This document shows, in pieces, positions 34,816-43,840 of a DNA stretch of 64,000 bases (the first letter of the stretch is position 1; the number at the start of each line of letters is the position of its first letter). The position numbers were made by a program, and so were the translations under genes. The DNA is from Clostridiales bacterium. GTDB lineage: Bacteria > Bacillota > Clostridia > Christensenellales > Borkfalkiaceae. The notes under the pieces were generated by a model. It was given only the letters and a program-made list of their open reading frames with translations. It was not told the origin of the DNA and ran no database searches. The stretch spans positions 124,001 to 188,000 of the forward strand of contig SVHH01000004.1 of the NCBI GenBank assembly GCA_015055945.1, written 5' to 3'.

Positions 34816-35802
34816 ATGAATTTTAAAGGTAGAAGTTTTTTGAAGCTTCTTGATTTTACCCCCGAAGAAATTTCTTACTTAATAGACCTTTCAGCAAAGT
34901 TAAAAGATGAAAAAAAGAAAGGTATTCCGCATAGATTATGCGTAGGTAAAAATATCGCACTTCTCTTTGAAAAAACAAGCACCCGTACTCGTTGCAGTTT
35001 TGAAGTTGCAGCAGCCGATTTGGGCATGCATCCCGTGTATTTAGACCCTAAAAGTTCACAAATGGGCAAAAAGGAAAGTATTCCCGACACTGCCCGCGTT
35101 TTAGGTAGAATGTTCGACGGTATCGAATACCGCGGTTTTGACCAAAGTATCGTTGAAGAACTTGCTGAATTTGCAGGTGTTCCCGTTTGGAACGGCTTAA
35201 CCACTGAATTTCACCCCACGCAAATCCTTGCAGACTTCTTGACTATTAGAGAACACTTTGGTTCATTAAAAGGTAAAAAACTAGTGTTTATGGGTGATGC
35301 AGCAAATAACATGGGCAACTCTTTGATGGTTGGCTGTGCAAAAATGGGTATGCACTTCGTTGCGTGCGCGCCCGAAAGTTATTTCCCTAATAAAGAATTG
35401 ATTGAAGAATGTCAAAAAATTGCTAAAGAGACTGGCGCTGTTTTAGAATTTATTACCGATCCTTTGGTTGCAACCAAAAACGCCGACGTTATCTATACTG
35501 ACGTTTGGGTGTCTATGGGTGAACCTGAAAGCGTTTGGTCATATAAAACTAAAGATTTAATGCCTTATCAAGTAAATAAAAAACTTATGGATAATGCTGG
35601 TCCGCAATGCAAATTTATGCACTGCTTGCCCGCTTTCCACGACTTAAAAACCGAAGTTGGTAAAGACGTTTTCGATAAGTTCGGCATTTCCGAAATGGAA
35701 GTTACCGATGAAGTTTTTGAAAGCGAAAATTCTATCGTATTTGATGAAGCGGAAAATAGAATGCATACTATAAAAGCAGTTATGCTCGCCACCCTTGTTT
35801 AA
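34816..35802 (+). CDS. argF: Ornithine carbamoyltransferase
   Basis: This 328-aa enzyme makes citrulline from ornithine and carbamoyl phosphate. [16 protein letters not shown] carries the STRTR phosphate site, and MHCLPAFH is the HCLP signature for ornithine. ATG 34816 has ATAAGGAG upstream; the frame opens at 34786 inside argD. It ends the operon. The carAB genes for carbamoyl phosphate are not in the window. Confidence 0.95.
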   Translation: MNFKGRSFLKLLDFTPEEISYLIDLSAKLKDEKKKGIPHRLCVGKNIALLFEKTSTRTRCSFEVAAADLGMHPVYLDPKSSQMGKKESIPDTARVLGRMFDGIEYRGFDQSIVEELAEFAGVPVWNGLTTEFHPTQILADFLTIREHFGSLKGKKLVFMGDAANNMGNSLMVGCAKMGMHFVACAPESYFPNKELIEECQKIAKETGAVLEFITDPLVATKNADVIYTDVWVSMGEPESVWSYKTKDLMPYQVNKKLMDNAGPQCKFMHCLPAFHDLKTEVGKDVFDKFGISEMEVTDEVFESENSIVFDEAENRMHTIKAVMLATLV

Positions 35803-36110
35803 GGCTTTATCTACGGCGTTGCAGGTCGTTACTGCTTAGTGTTTTGACTTCGATAACCAGACGGTTAATCTCACCCAAAACACTTCGCGAGCCTACTGCA
35901 ACTTGTATCTAAACCCTTAAACTTTTTAAGGTTGAATAAGCGGCGCAATACTGCTTTAACACCCTTGCCAATATGCGTGCTATTGCCTTTGGGTGTTGCC
36001 TTGTCTTGCTTGTTTCTAACCCATTAAACTTTTAATAAACAAAAAGTTAATCTCATCCAAAACACTTCGCGAGCCTTGAATTGCTTGATTATTCATATTT
36101 TAACTTTAAA
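35803..36110. repeat. Dispersed intergenic repeat family, copy C
   Basis: The 424-base gap after argF holds CGGCGCAATACTGC, the TAACACCCTTGCCAATATGC...GGGTGTTGCC palindrome, CCTTGTCTTGCTTGT and two copies of CCAAAACACTTCGCGAGCCT. No clear operon terminator and no supported ORF are seen before the rpsU promoter. Confidence 0.6.
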
Positions 36111-36147
36111 TCAAGTAATATTTTCTTTAAAATATATTGTTATTTCC

Positions 36148-36176
36148 TTGACAAAAAGTATCAGTGTTGGTATACT
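36148..36176 (+). promoter_or_regulatory. Promoter of rpsU
   Basis: TTGACA (36148-36153), 17 bp and TATACT (36171-36176). Confidence 0.75.
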
Positions 36177-36226
36177 ATTTAAGCATTTATCGAACTGCCT
36201 ATAGGGCAAAGGAGGGTTGAAAGAGC

Positions 36227-36406
36227 ATGTCAATCGTTAGAGTTGGTGAAAACGAAAATATCGATAGCGCATTGAGAAGATTTAAGAGAAAATGTTCTCG
36301 TGATGGCATTATCGGCGATTTGCGTAAGAAAGAACATTACGAAAAACCTTCCGTAAAGAAGAAGAAAAAATCTGAAGCGGCTAGAAAGCGCAGCATCAAA
36401 GGTTAA
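36227..36406 (+). CDS. rpsU: 30S ribosomal protein S21
   Basis: This 59-aa, highly basic protein begins [20 protein letters not shown], the S21 signature, and ends in a lysine/arginine-rich tail. S21 helps the 30S subunit engage mRNA leaders. A GGAGG site lies 11 nt before the ATG, slightly far. It has its own promoter and terminator. Confidence 0.95.
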   Translation: MSIVRVGENENIDSALRRFKRKCSRDGIIGDLRKKEHYEKPSVKKKKKSEAARKRSIKG

Positions 36407-36411
36407 CAAAC

Positions 36412-36450
36412 AAAAGACTACCGATTTTAATCGGTGGTCTTTATTTTTTA
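36412..36450 (+). terminator. Terminator of rpsU
   Basis: Stem AAAGACTACCGATT/AATCGGTGGTCTTT is followed by a T-rich tail. Confidence 0.8.
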
Positions 36451-36510
36451 TTTGCAAAATATAGCGCAATTCGTTGTATTTTGTCGTATTTTGTTAGAAA
36501 AGGGGATATT

Positions 36511-36906
36511 ATGGCAGAACAAGTTAAGTCATTAAAACAATATTGCAAAGAAGCAAAAAAGCGTTTAAAGCAAGGCTTTTGGCAAAATTATAAAAGTAAT
36601 CTTGACCAAGAACTTATCCGTGCAAAAGAAAACGGTGTCGCAGAATCAAAGGTTAAAGAGTACTATTCGTATAAAATTATCGAAGATATTCGTAATACCG
36701 AAGAAGAGTTTGAAGAATTTTATAACAAAGTTAAAGTTATTCTTGATACCGAAGGTGAAGTTTCTAACGCTATAGGTAGGCTTACTGATAAAGCGTATTT
36801 TGACACGCTCGACTACGACGCTAAGCAACGCTATACGCTCAAATTATCGGAAAAATATTTGCAAGCAGTTGAGAGATATCGCAAAGAAAAGGCTATAAAG
36901 TTTTAG
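36511..36906 (+). CDS. Hypothetical helical protein
   Basis: This 131-aa soluble protein is rich in Lys, Glu and Tyr, and predicted largely helical with coiled-coil-like stretches (EEFEEFYNKVKVILD). There is no signal peptide or membrane segment. ATG 36511 follows AAAAGGGGATATT; an upstream TTG at 36481 would add residues without a ribosome site. rpsU is often followed by a yqeY-type gene, but this sequence does not show that family's pattern. I do not recognise it. Confidence 0.65.
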   Translation: MAEQVKSLKQYCKEAKKRLKQGFWQNYKSNLDQELIRAKENGVAESKVKEYYSYKIIEDIRNTEEEFEEFYNKVKVILDTEGEVSNAIGRLTDKAYFDTLDYDAKQRYTLKLSEKYLQAVERYRKEKAIKF

Positions 36907-36984
36907 CAAAATATTTTATAAAACGATTGCAAAACTACTTTTCGTTTAGTATAATATTTATGAAGAAATGTTTTGGAGCGATAT

Positions 36985-37512
36985 ATGAAAGAATATTTTA
37001 CAAAATTAGTAAATGAACGCCAATCTTGTCGCAATTTTAACGATGAGCCGCTTGATAAAGAATTGGTTGTAGAGATTGCTAAGCAAGCCGCTCTTGCGCC
37101 GTCAGCATGCAATTCTCAGCCTTGGAAAATGTACGTCGTTACCGAGCCGGAAAGACTTGAAAAAACTGCAAAAGCGTTGGGGTCAAAAGGGCATAATAAG
37201 TTTTTAGTAAATGCTAAAGCGTTTATAGTTCTTGCTGATAAACAGGCAACGCTTAAAGAAGGGGTTAGATTTGATAGAAACCATTTCGTTAAGTACGACG
37301 TTGGTCAGTTATGCGCTTATATTACCTTGACCGCAAAAAGCATGGGCGTTGAAACTTGCATAATCGGTATGGTTAATCAAGATTTGATAGGCGATGCAGT
37401 CGGTTTAAAGAAAGGTGAGCATTGTAATATCGCCGTTGCGCTCGGCTATTCGGATAGCCCGCTAAGAAATAAAGTGCGCAAAAAATACGATGACGTTATC
37501 GAAATTTTATAA
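36985..37512 (+). CDS. Nitroreductase-family flavoprotein
   Basis: This 175-aa protein opens FTKLVNERQSCRNFNDEPLD with the FMN-binding arginine pattern. LAPSACNSQPWKMYVV is the second flavin loop, and GVETCIIGMVNQ is the region before the C-terminal basic tail. It probably uses FMN and NAD(P)H to reduce nitro, quinone or related compounds. ATG 36985 has GGAG six bases upstream; TTG 36973 is an in-frame extension. It converges on mazF. Confidence 0.88.
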   Translation: MKEYFTKLVNERQSCRNFNDEPLDKELVVEIAKQAALAPSACNSQPWKMYVVTEPERLEKTAKALGSKGHNKFLVNAKAFIVLADKQATLKEGVRFDRNHFVKYDVGQLCAYITLTAKSMGVETCIIGMVNQDLIGDAVGLKKGEHCNIAVALGYSDSPLRNKVRKKYDDVIEIL

Positions 37513-37519
37513 CGTTTTA

Positions 37520-37563
37520 TAATTTAATAGCGCCAAACTAAAAAGGTTGGCGCTATTAAATTA
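37520..37563. terminator. Bidirectional terminator, nitroreductase/mazF
   Basis: A long stem, TAATTTAATAGCGCCAA with its complement around a 10-nt loop, sits between the convergent genes. Confidence 0.75.
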
Positions 37564-37567
37564 CTTA

Positions 37568-37930
37568 TCAGTTTATAAATTTTGTGTTTTCTTCAAAACC
37601 AAGGCTTATAAGTAGGGCGGTGTTTACTTTTCTCATCGTCGTAGGGGATAGTTCACCGATTCGGTCTTTAAGTCTACGCTTATCAAGTGTGCGGATCTGT
37701 TCTAAAAGTATTACGGAATCTTTCACTAAGCCGAATTCGTTTGCGTTAATTTCAATGTGCGTGGGGAGTTTTGCTTTGTTTAATTTACTGGTAATTGCCG
37801 CTGCAATAATCGTTGGACTGTATTTATTCCCAGTATCGTTTTGAACTATTAAAATCGGGCGAATTCCGCCTTGTTCGCTGCCGACAACGGGGCTTAAATC
37901 GGCATAATATAATTCTCCTCTCTTTATCAT
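37568..37930 (-). CDS. mazF: MazF/EndoA-type endoribonuclease toxin
   Basis: This 120-aa mRNA interferase shows [31 protein letters not shown] and KLPTHIEI, close in pattern to B. subtilis EndoA, which cuts mRNA at UACAU. The usual upstream MazE/EndoAI gene is not found: the 200 bases upstream on this strand contain no ORF of antitoxin size. CGGAG lies just before the ATG. It is either controlled by an antitoxin elsewhere or regulated by its own promoter repeat. Confidence 0.92.
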   Translation of the reverse strand: MIKRGELYYADLSPVVGSEQGGIRPILIVQNDTGNKYSPTIIAAAITSKLNKAKLPTHIEINANEFGLVKDSVILLEQIRTLDKRRLKDRIGELSPTTMRKVNTALLISLGFEENTKFIN

Positions 37931-37944
37931 TTCGGTCTCCGACG

Positions 37945-38003
37945 TTTCAAGTAATTTCCCACTATTAGTTTATGTATTTTTGGTGTATAATGGTTACTTG
38001 AAA
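37945..38003 (-). promoter_or_regulatory. Inverted repeat around the mazF promoter region
   Basis: TTTCAAGTAA (37945-37954) and TTACTTGAAA (37994-38003) are exact complements 39 bp apart. A TTATAC-like -10 lies next to the distal arm on the minus strand. Confidence 0.5.
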
Positions 38004-38127
38004 CTATCGTAATTTTTCCCTTTAACGCTTGGTTATATACTTAAAAACAAATTAAATTTACTAAAGCGCGCCGTATATTTGACACTAATCTACTTTTGTA
38101 GTACAATAAGAAAGCAGTTTAAGATTT

Positions 38128-38199
38128 GCGTTCCTTAGTTCAATGAATATATCACCCCTCTCCTAAGGCGGAGGCCTATCCACGTGAATCATTTAATCC
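38128..38199 (+). pseudogene. Degenerate tRNA-Arg(CCT)-like sequence
   Basis: GCGTTCCTTAGTTCAATG, then CTCTCCTAAGGCGGAGG, runs parallel to the intact tRNA-Arg(CCT) 290 bases downstream (GCGTCTGTAGCTCAGCTGG, CCTCCTAAGGCGG). The T-arm (CACGTGAATCA) is broken and no 3' acceptor strand pairs with the 5' end. The rest of this 751-base gap is AT-rich spacer. Confidence 0.5.
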
Positions 38200-38421
38200 A
38201 TGCAATATTTTTTGTATTGATAAATAATTTTTGAAAAAAACAAAAGATATTGTAATTTATTTCAAAAAACGCTTATTTTTGTTAAAAATAGCGAAATTAA
38301 AATAATTCTTTTTAAAAAGGCGACGGTTTACGATTCGTTTTTCAACGGGAGTAGCTGAAAATCGGTGGTAAGCATAAAAACAGTTTTAGAATTGATTTAG
38401 AATTAAAAATTTTATAAATTT

Positions 38422-38500
38422 GCGTCTGTAGCTCAGCTGGAAAGAGCACCGCCCTCCTAAGGCGGGTTTGTCGTACGTTCGAATCGTATCAGGCGCACCA
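38422..38500 (+). tRNA. tRNA-Arg (CCT anticodon)
   Basis: The acceptor GCGTCTG pairs with CAGGCGC. The anticodon arm is CCGCC CTCCTAA GGCGG. The variable loop is slightly long and CCA is encoded. It borders the accessory island. Confidence 0.92.
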
Positions 38501-38506
38501 ATCATC

Positions 38507-38550
38507 AAAAAAGTCAGTAAAATCCAAAGGTTTTGCTGACTTTTTTATTT
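38507..38550 (+). terminator. Terminator of tRNA-Arg
   Basis: AAAAGTCAGTAAAA pairs with TTTTGCTGACTTTT, and a T-rich tail follows. Confidence 0.8.
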
Positions 38551-38613
38551 TCTCTAAGTGTTTGTGATTTTATAAAAAATTAAAAGAACTTTGAATTTAT
38601 TTCCTAAAACATC

Positions 38614-38642
38614 TTGAAATTTATAAATCATTGTGCTATAAT
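38614..38642 (+). promoter_or_regulatory. Promoter of the island XRE gene
   Basis: TTGAAA (38614-38619), 17 bp and TATAAT (38637-38642), about 40 nt before ATG 38683. Confidence 0.7.
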
Positions 38643-38682
38643 GTTAAATGTATAAAAACATTTATTTTTATGAGGTGGAAAT

Positions 38683-38904
38683 ATGGCTGCAAGCTATAAA
38701 AAACTCTTCAAAATGCTTATTGATAGAGAAATGAAAAGCAAAGACCTTGCTGCTAGGGCTGGCATTAGCCCTGCAACTCTTGCAAAGATGAAAAAAGACG
38801 GTGCAACAGTGTCAAGCGACGTGCTTGTCAAGATTTGCACTGCCTTGAATTGCACGGTCAATGATATTATGGACGTAGTGCCTAATAAGAACGAGGAGTT
38901 TTAA
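38683..38904 (+). CDS. XRE/Cro-type helix-turn-helix regulator
   Basis: This 73-aa one-domain protein has SYKKLFKMLIDREMKSKDLA, then AGISPATLAKMKKDGATVSS (recognition helix), then LVKICTALNCTVNDIM. This is the small Cro/C1 type common in mobile and defence islands. GAGGTG precedes the ATG. It leads a short operon with the next ORF. Confidence 0.88.
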   Translation: MAASYKKLFKMLIDREMKSKDLAARAGISPATLAKMKKDGATVSSDVLVKICTALNCTVNDIMDVVPNKNEEF

Positions 38905-38905
38905 A

Positions 38906-39265
38906 ATGGAAGGTTATAATAAATTTATTAATTCGCTTTTGCCAGGTAATTATGCATTAACTAAATCGATGGAGATTAGTAAAGTAAGTGACTCTGGTAC
39001 TTTATGGTATACAAAAAAATTTCTCACCTTATATTATTACATATTCTTGTCAAATGATGTTATGACGACTGCTTATAAGGTGGCGGTTATAGACATTTTC
39101 GATAATTATATCAATAGCCTGCCAGAAAGTGTTAGAGGAACTGCAGAACGTTATTTTTATCCAGATAACGATGCTATAAATTTCAAATCGGATAATTTTA
39201 ACTTGTTTTCTAATTTTGCTAGTTATAATATTTTTAATTCGGAGGAAGAAAGAAGGGAATATTAA
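38906..39265 (+). CDS. Hypothetical protein beside the decayed helicase
   Basis: This 119-aa protein starts one base after the regulator stop, behind GAGGAG. It is rich in aromatic residues and Asn, with one moderately hydrophobic stretch (TLYYYIFLSNDVMTTAYKV). It ends where recognisable DUF2075 sequence begins in another frame, so its C-terminus may have been created by the deletion that removed the helicase N-terminus. I do not recognise it. Confidence 0.5.
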   Translation: MEGYNKFINSLLPGNYALTKSMEISKVSDSGTLWYTKKFLTLYYYIFLSNDVMTTAYKVAVIDIFDNYINSLPESVRGTAERYFYPDNDAINFKSDNFNLFSNFASYNIFNSEEERREY

Positions 39266-40262
39266 AAGACTTGCCGATTATCTCAAAAGAGGCGGAACGT
39301 ATGGTAATAAATTAAAAGTTCCTAATTTCCCTATGTCTGAGGCTGCGTTTTTGATTTGGTCGCTTGACCAACGTGAAGATTGAGCAACGATTATTTGTCT
39401 TGTTGGCGGCGGTCAAGAAATTAATACCGGAGAAGCAGGTATTTCTGAGTGGATTAACGCGCTTAATGAAAAATTCCCACATTGGAATGTTTACATTTCA
39501 TCGAAGTTAACGGAAGCGGAATACGCCGAAGGCAAAGTGAATGAATTGCTTGAAAAGAATGATAAGGTTACATATTCTGATAATTTACACCTTGCGGTAT
39601 CTTTGCGTTCGTATAGAGCCGAAAAACTTTCTGCGTTTGTTCACGCATTGCTTGCGCTTGAGCCTACTGCTGCGGAATTATATAAAGAAATTAAGGACAA
39701 GTATCCTATTGTGCTAACAAGGGATATGGAAAAGGCAAAAAGGTGGTTGCACGATAAAGTTAGGGGAACGGAACGCACAGGTGTTCTTATAACAAAGGAA
39801 TCGGCAAGATTTAAGCCTTTAGGAATTCACGTATTGCCTTCAGGTGATGAAAATGCTGTTCATTGGTTATTGGAAGATAAAATTGACACAAGAGCCTCTA
39901 ACTATCTTGAAGATGCTGCAACGGAAATTCAAGTTCAAGGGTTAGAACTTGATTATACGTGTTTGCTTTGGGATGCTGATATGCGATATGAAAACGGTGA
40001 GTGGCGTTTCTATAAATTTAACGGTCAAACAAAGTGGGTAGAACAAACACCAACGACTGAAAGTAAGCAAGATTTAATGAAGTATATGCTTAATGCTTAC
40101 CGTGTTTTATTGACGCGTGCAAGAGCTGGTATGGTAATTTGCGTGCCGGAAGGTAATGGGAATAAAAATCCAAGCGGTTTCTGGGAAGATAGTACACGTT
40201 TGCCAGAATATTATAATGGCACGTATAAATATTTAAAGAGTTTAGGAATTGAAGAGATATGA
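39252..40262 (+). pseudogene. DUF2075-type helicase remnant (N-terminal deletion, in-frame stop)
   Basis: In one frame the sequence reads NIKRLADYLKRGGTYG, VPNFPMSEAAFLIWSLDQRED, a TGA stop at 39381-39383, then ATIICLVGGGQEINTGEAGI and on to 40262. It matches the C-terminal half of DUF2075 P-loop helicase-like proteins. TGA most simply replaces TGG (Trp). The Walker A half is gone. The 241-residue ORF from GTG/ATG 39537 is the largest intact piece. Such genes often sit with small XRE regulators, so the pair was probably once a unit. Confidence 0.75.
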
Positions 40263-40367
40263 TTGTTAATAGCGTAGTCGTGCTGGTTATAAGACGAATT
40301 GTAGAAAAGACAAATGAGTGTTGTAAAAAGTAGAGTTTAACTATATTAATTAATATAATATAAAAAG

Positions 40368-40407
40368 CAAGGACACTCTTTAGATAAAGGGTGTCTTTAT
40401 TTTTTTG
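40368..40407 (+). terminator. Terminator after the helicase remnant
   Basis: GGACAC(TCTTT)/(AAAGG)GTGTC with a T-rich tail. The rest of the 293-base gap is AT-rich. Confidence 0.7.
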
Positions 40408-40470
40408 TATTTAAAATAATAAGAGAAAATCAAATAAAAAATTTATTTTTGAAAAAGTTGTCATATATGC

Positions 40471-40499
40471 TTGCAAAAAAAATACATATGTGATAAAAT
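40471..40499 (+). promoter_or_regulatory. Promoter of the AAA ATPase-protease operon
   Basis: TTGCAA (40471-40476), 17 bp and TAAAAT (40494-40499), about 55 nt before ATG 40556. Confidence 0.6.
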
Positions 40500-40555
40500 A
40501 AAATTGTCCCAAAATATATTAGCGGTGTCCCAGATTTTTAAAAAGAGGAAAGGTT

Positions 40556-41608
40556 ATGAAAAAGAAAAATGTAATAAATTTAATTAAATATTTTGCTGAA
40601 AAAAATGAAATGGCGTTCAAAGACGAAGCATATGAAATAGCCAAAGAATTTGAAAATGATGGGGATTATCAATTAAGTGAATACATTGTTTCTGTTTTAG
40701 CTGATACCAATTCATTCATGTCTCAAACAATGGAGAAAGACTCAGAATTTTTAAGAAAAGTAGCAGTTGGGGTTCAACATTTATCTTTACCAACTGAAAT
40801 AAGGGCTGATATTGATGGTGTTATTAATGCAATTAATCATAAGATAGGTGTAAACAAATTTTTATTTGAAGGTGCTCCAGGAACAGGAAAAACTGAAGCA
40901 GCAAAACTTATAGCTAAGGTTCTAAATAAAAATTTATATATTGTAAATTTTAGTGAACTAGTAGATAGTCATTTAGGTCAAACTCAAAAAAATATAGGTA
41001 AATTATTTGAAGATATAAATGATTTTGTTTTTTCAAATAAAAATATTGTTTTGTTTGATGAAATAGATAGTATTGCTATTGATAGGATAAATAGTAATGA
41101 TGTTCGTGAAATGGGTAGAGCGACATCTGCAATGTTAAAAGGATTAGATTCGTTACGTGATGATGTTGTTATTATTGCTACAACTAATTTATATAATGCA
41201 TTTGATAAGGCATTGGTTCGTAGGTTTGATGCAGTAGTAAATTTTAATAGATATACAAGAGAAGATTTAATAGATATTGCAGTAATGACAACAAATCGAT
41301 TGTTAGATAAGTATAATTTGAATGGTAAAAATTCTAGGATGGTAAGAAAAATTATTAATCTATATGATAATATTCCATATCCTGCAGAACTAATTAACCT
41401 AATAAAAACGTCCATTGCATTTAGTGGTATAGATAGCGAGTATGGGTACTTAAGAAACATGTTTTCTAAGGTTTATGTTGGGGAAGGTAAAGATAATCCT
41501 AAAAAACTACAAGAACTAGGTTTTTCATTGAGAGAAATAGAAATAATAACAAAAATTTCTAAAAGTCAATTAGCTAGGGAATTAAAAGGAGATAGCGATG
41601 AAGAATAG
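40556..41608 (+). CDS. AAA+ ATPase, IetA-like
   Basis: This 350-aa protein has an N-terminal helical region (1-100), then an AAA+ core: Walker A GAPGTGKT (106-113), Walker B IVLFDEID (164-171), sensor-1 ATTN ending at residue 211, and arginine-finger candidates R222 and R223. No protease or nuclease domain is attached. It overlaps the subtilase gene by 11 nt, so they are translationally coupled. An AAA ATPase directly before an S8 protease is the arrangement of ietA/ietS, first described as a plasmid-maintenance pair and later listed as antiphage defence. The function here is inferred from that arrangement. It is strongly AT-rich. Confidence 0.82.
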   Translation: MKKKNVINLIKYFAEKNEMAFKDEAYEIAKEFENDGDYQLSEYIVSVLADTNSFMSQTMEKDSEFLRKVAVGVQHLSLPTEIRADIDGVINAINHKIGVNKFLFEGAPGTGKTEAAKLIAKVLNKNLYIVNFSELVDSHLGQTQKNIGKLFEDINDFVFSNKNIVLFDEIDSIAIDRINSNDVREMGRATSAMLKGLDSLRDDVVIIATTNLYNAFDKALVRRFDAVVNFNRYTREDLIDIAVMTTNRLLDKYNLNGKNSRMVRKIINLYDNIPYPAELINLIKTSIAFSGIDSEYGYLRNMFSKVYVGEGKDNPKKLQELGFSLREIEIITKISKSQLARELKGDSDEE

Positions 41609-43823
41609 TTTGCTATATTTAAGAGGAGAGTTTAAACAGGAAAAAAGAAAAAGTGCATATGGAAGGCCTACTTTAAAAGGCATTTTAGAAATAGAGCATT
41701 TAGATGCCTTGTTGGATGATTTAGTAGCACTAAAAGGCTTTTGGTTAAGAAACAATATAATTGATGGAGCTTTAATTGATGTTAAATATAATAAAATTGT
41801 TCCAAAGAGTAGTCGTATAAGCGCTTATTTTTCATCTAAAGGAATTGATTCGGAGGATTCAATACGAGGCGCAAGATTTGCAGAAGATGATTCTCATAAT
41901 AAAAAACATATATTTACCCATTATGTTTCGAAAACTGTATTAGAAGAAACTATAAATTCCTTATGTGAAGTAATAAATATAACAAAACAACTCTATGACG
42001 ATAAAGTGTGGCCAAAAGATATAATAGCAATACAAAACAAATTAGTGTCTATTAATAGTGTAAGGATAAAAGACGATTTTTTTGTTAGAATGTTATGCGA
42101 TTCATATCTTGTAGAGGGGTTTGATATTCCGTCATTTAACAAGGATTTTACAAATACAGCTTTAATAAGTTTATATGATGTTAATGTTGAACTAGCATTA
42201 TTATTATCGAAAGTTGGTATTAGAGTTATGCCGGATAGAATTATAAAAAATACAACAACAGTACTTTTAAACAAAAATGAACTTGATTTATTAAAAGACA
42301 CAGCTCCATATCTTATCTCCATGGGGGTGGAGGATGAAAAAACAATAGAAGAAGTGTCTTTAAAAAATGCAAAAACAGAGAAAGTGCTTTCTATTCCAAA
42401 ACCGACAAATGAGCCCATCATTGGAGTTATAGATAAAATTTTTGATAGAGATGTTTATTTTTCTGATTGGGTTGAGGATTATGATTTAATAGATAAAACG
42501 TTAAGAGAAGTTGAAAAAGATGATTATCATGGCACAACCGTTAGTTCAATAATTGTTGATGGTCCGTCGTTTAATCCTGGTTTAGATGACGGTTGTGGAA
42601 GATTTAGGGTAAGGCATTTTGCTGTGGCTGTAGGTAGAAGATTTAGTTCATTCACCTTATTAAAGAACGTCCAAAGTATTATTGCAAATAATAGGGATAT
42701 TAAGGTTTGGAACATCTCGTTAGGTTCTATTTTAGAAATAAATCCTAATTATGTATCGCCAGAAGCTGCTATATTGGATCAAATACAATATGAAAATGAC
42801 GTTATTTTTGTGGTGTCAGGGACCAATGATGGCGAACAAAGTTTACAAAAATACATAGGTGCACCGGCAGATTCGATTAATTCTATAGTTGTAAACTCTG
42901 TAAATATGAGCAAGTATCCTGCTACATATACGAGAAAAGGTCCAGTTTTATCTTTTTTTCATAAGCCAGACGTTAGTTACTATGGTGGTGATGAAGACAT
43001 GTATTTACATGTTTGTACTCCTTTAGGAGAGAGATTAGTAAGTGGAACTTCTTATGCGGCTCCATGGATTGCGAGAAAATTAGCTTACTTGATTTATGTC
43101 TTAAAATTTAATAGAGAGGTGGCAAAGGCTTTAATTATTGATTCTGCTGCCGGATGGAATAATAATTCATATTCAGAACAAAAAGGTTATGGAGTAGTTC
43201 CAATTAAAATTTCAGACATAATTGAAAGCAATAGAGACGAAATAAAATTTTATTTCTTTGCTAAATCCGAAAAATATAATACTTATACCTATAACATACC
43301 AGTTCCTTTGAATGAGAATGATAAATTTCCTTTTGTAGCCAAGGCTACGTTGTGTTATTTCCCTGCATGTTCTCGAAATCAAGGCGTTGACTATACTAAT
43401 ACAGAGTTTGATATTTCGTTTGGTAGAATGGCACATAACAAAATTAAAACTATTAACAACAATATACAAACTGATACATCTGAAGGCTTTGTGTTTGAAG
43501 AAAATGCAAGAGAATATTATCGTAAATGGGATAATGTAAAACATATCCAAGAGGAAATAAAGCCAGGCGTTAGAGCTCGTAATTCTTATGAAACATCATT
43601 GTGGGGGTTAAGTGTAAAAACCAAGGAGAGATTAAAGTTAAAGTATGGGGAAGGAATGAATTTTGGTGTAGTGGTTACTCTAAAAGAAATAACTGGGAAA
43701 AATAGAATAGAAGATTTTGTTAGACAATGCACCGCTAGAGGATGGATTGTTTCTGAAATTAAGGTGTCAAATAGAATAGAAATCTATAATAAGGCTGAAG
43801 AAACTATCAAATTTGATGAGTAA
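41598..43823 (+). CDS. Subtilisin-like serine protease (S8), IetS-like
   Basis: This 741-aa intracellular protein has no signal peptide. About 270 residues precede the peptidase domain. The catalytic triad is visible: Asp279 in IIGVIDKIFD, His311 in DDYHGTTVSS and Ser485 in VSGTSYAAPW, with oxyanion Asn410 in VSGTND. A 250-residue C-terminal domain follows. In IetAS systems the ATPase is thought to restrain or activate the protease. The gene shares codons with the ATPase, and a 58-aa gene follows after 17 nt. The target is unknown. Confidence 0.85.
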   Translation: MKNSLLYLRGEFKQEKRKSAYGRPTLKGILEIEHLDALLDDLVALKGFWLRNNIIDGALIDVKYNKIVPKSSRISAYFSSKGIDSEDSIRGARFAEDDSHNKKHIFTHYVSKTVLEETINSLCEVINITKQLYDDKVWPKDIIAIQNKLVSINSVRIKDDFFVRMLCDSYLVEGFDIPSFNKDFTNTALISLYDVNVELALLLSKVGIRVMPDRIIKNTTTVLLNKNELDLLKDTAPYLISMGVEDEKTIEEVSLKNAKTEKVLSIPKPTNEPIIGVIDKIFDRDVYFSDWVEDYDLIDKTLREVEKDDYHGTTVSSIIVDGPSFNPGLDDGCGRFRVRHFAVAVGRRFSSFTLLKNVQSIIANNRDIKVWNISLGSILEINPNYVSPEAAILDQIQYENDVIFVVSGTNDGEQSLQKYIGAPADSINSIVVNSVNMSKYPATYTRKGPVLSFFHKPDVSYYGGDEDMYLHVCTPLGERLVSGTSYAAPWIARKLAYLIYVLKFNREVAKALIIDSAAGWNNNSYSEQKGYGVVPIKISDIIESNRDEIKFYFFAKSEKYNTYTYNIPVPLNENDKFPFVAKATLCYFPACSRNQGVDYTNTEFDISFGRMAHNKIKTINNNIQTDTSEGFVFEENAREYYRKWDNVKHIQEEIKPGVRARNSYETSLWGLSVKTKERLKLKYGEGMNFGVVVTLKEITGKNRIEDFVRQCTARGWIVSEIKVSNRIEIYNKAEETIKFDE

Positions 43824-43840
43824 AACTAAGGAGAAAAATT

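Noticed and set aside
39381-39383. TGA read as tryptophan (alternative genetic code)
   Set aside because: Other genes in the window end in TGA with correct lengths, so the stop marks a decayed gene.
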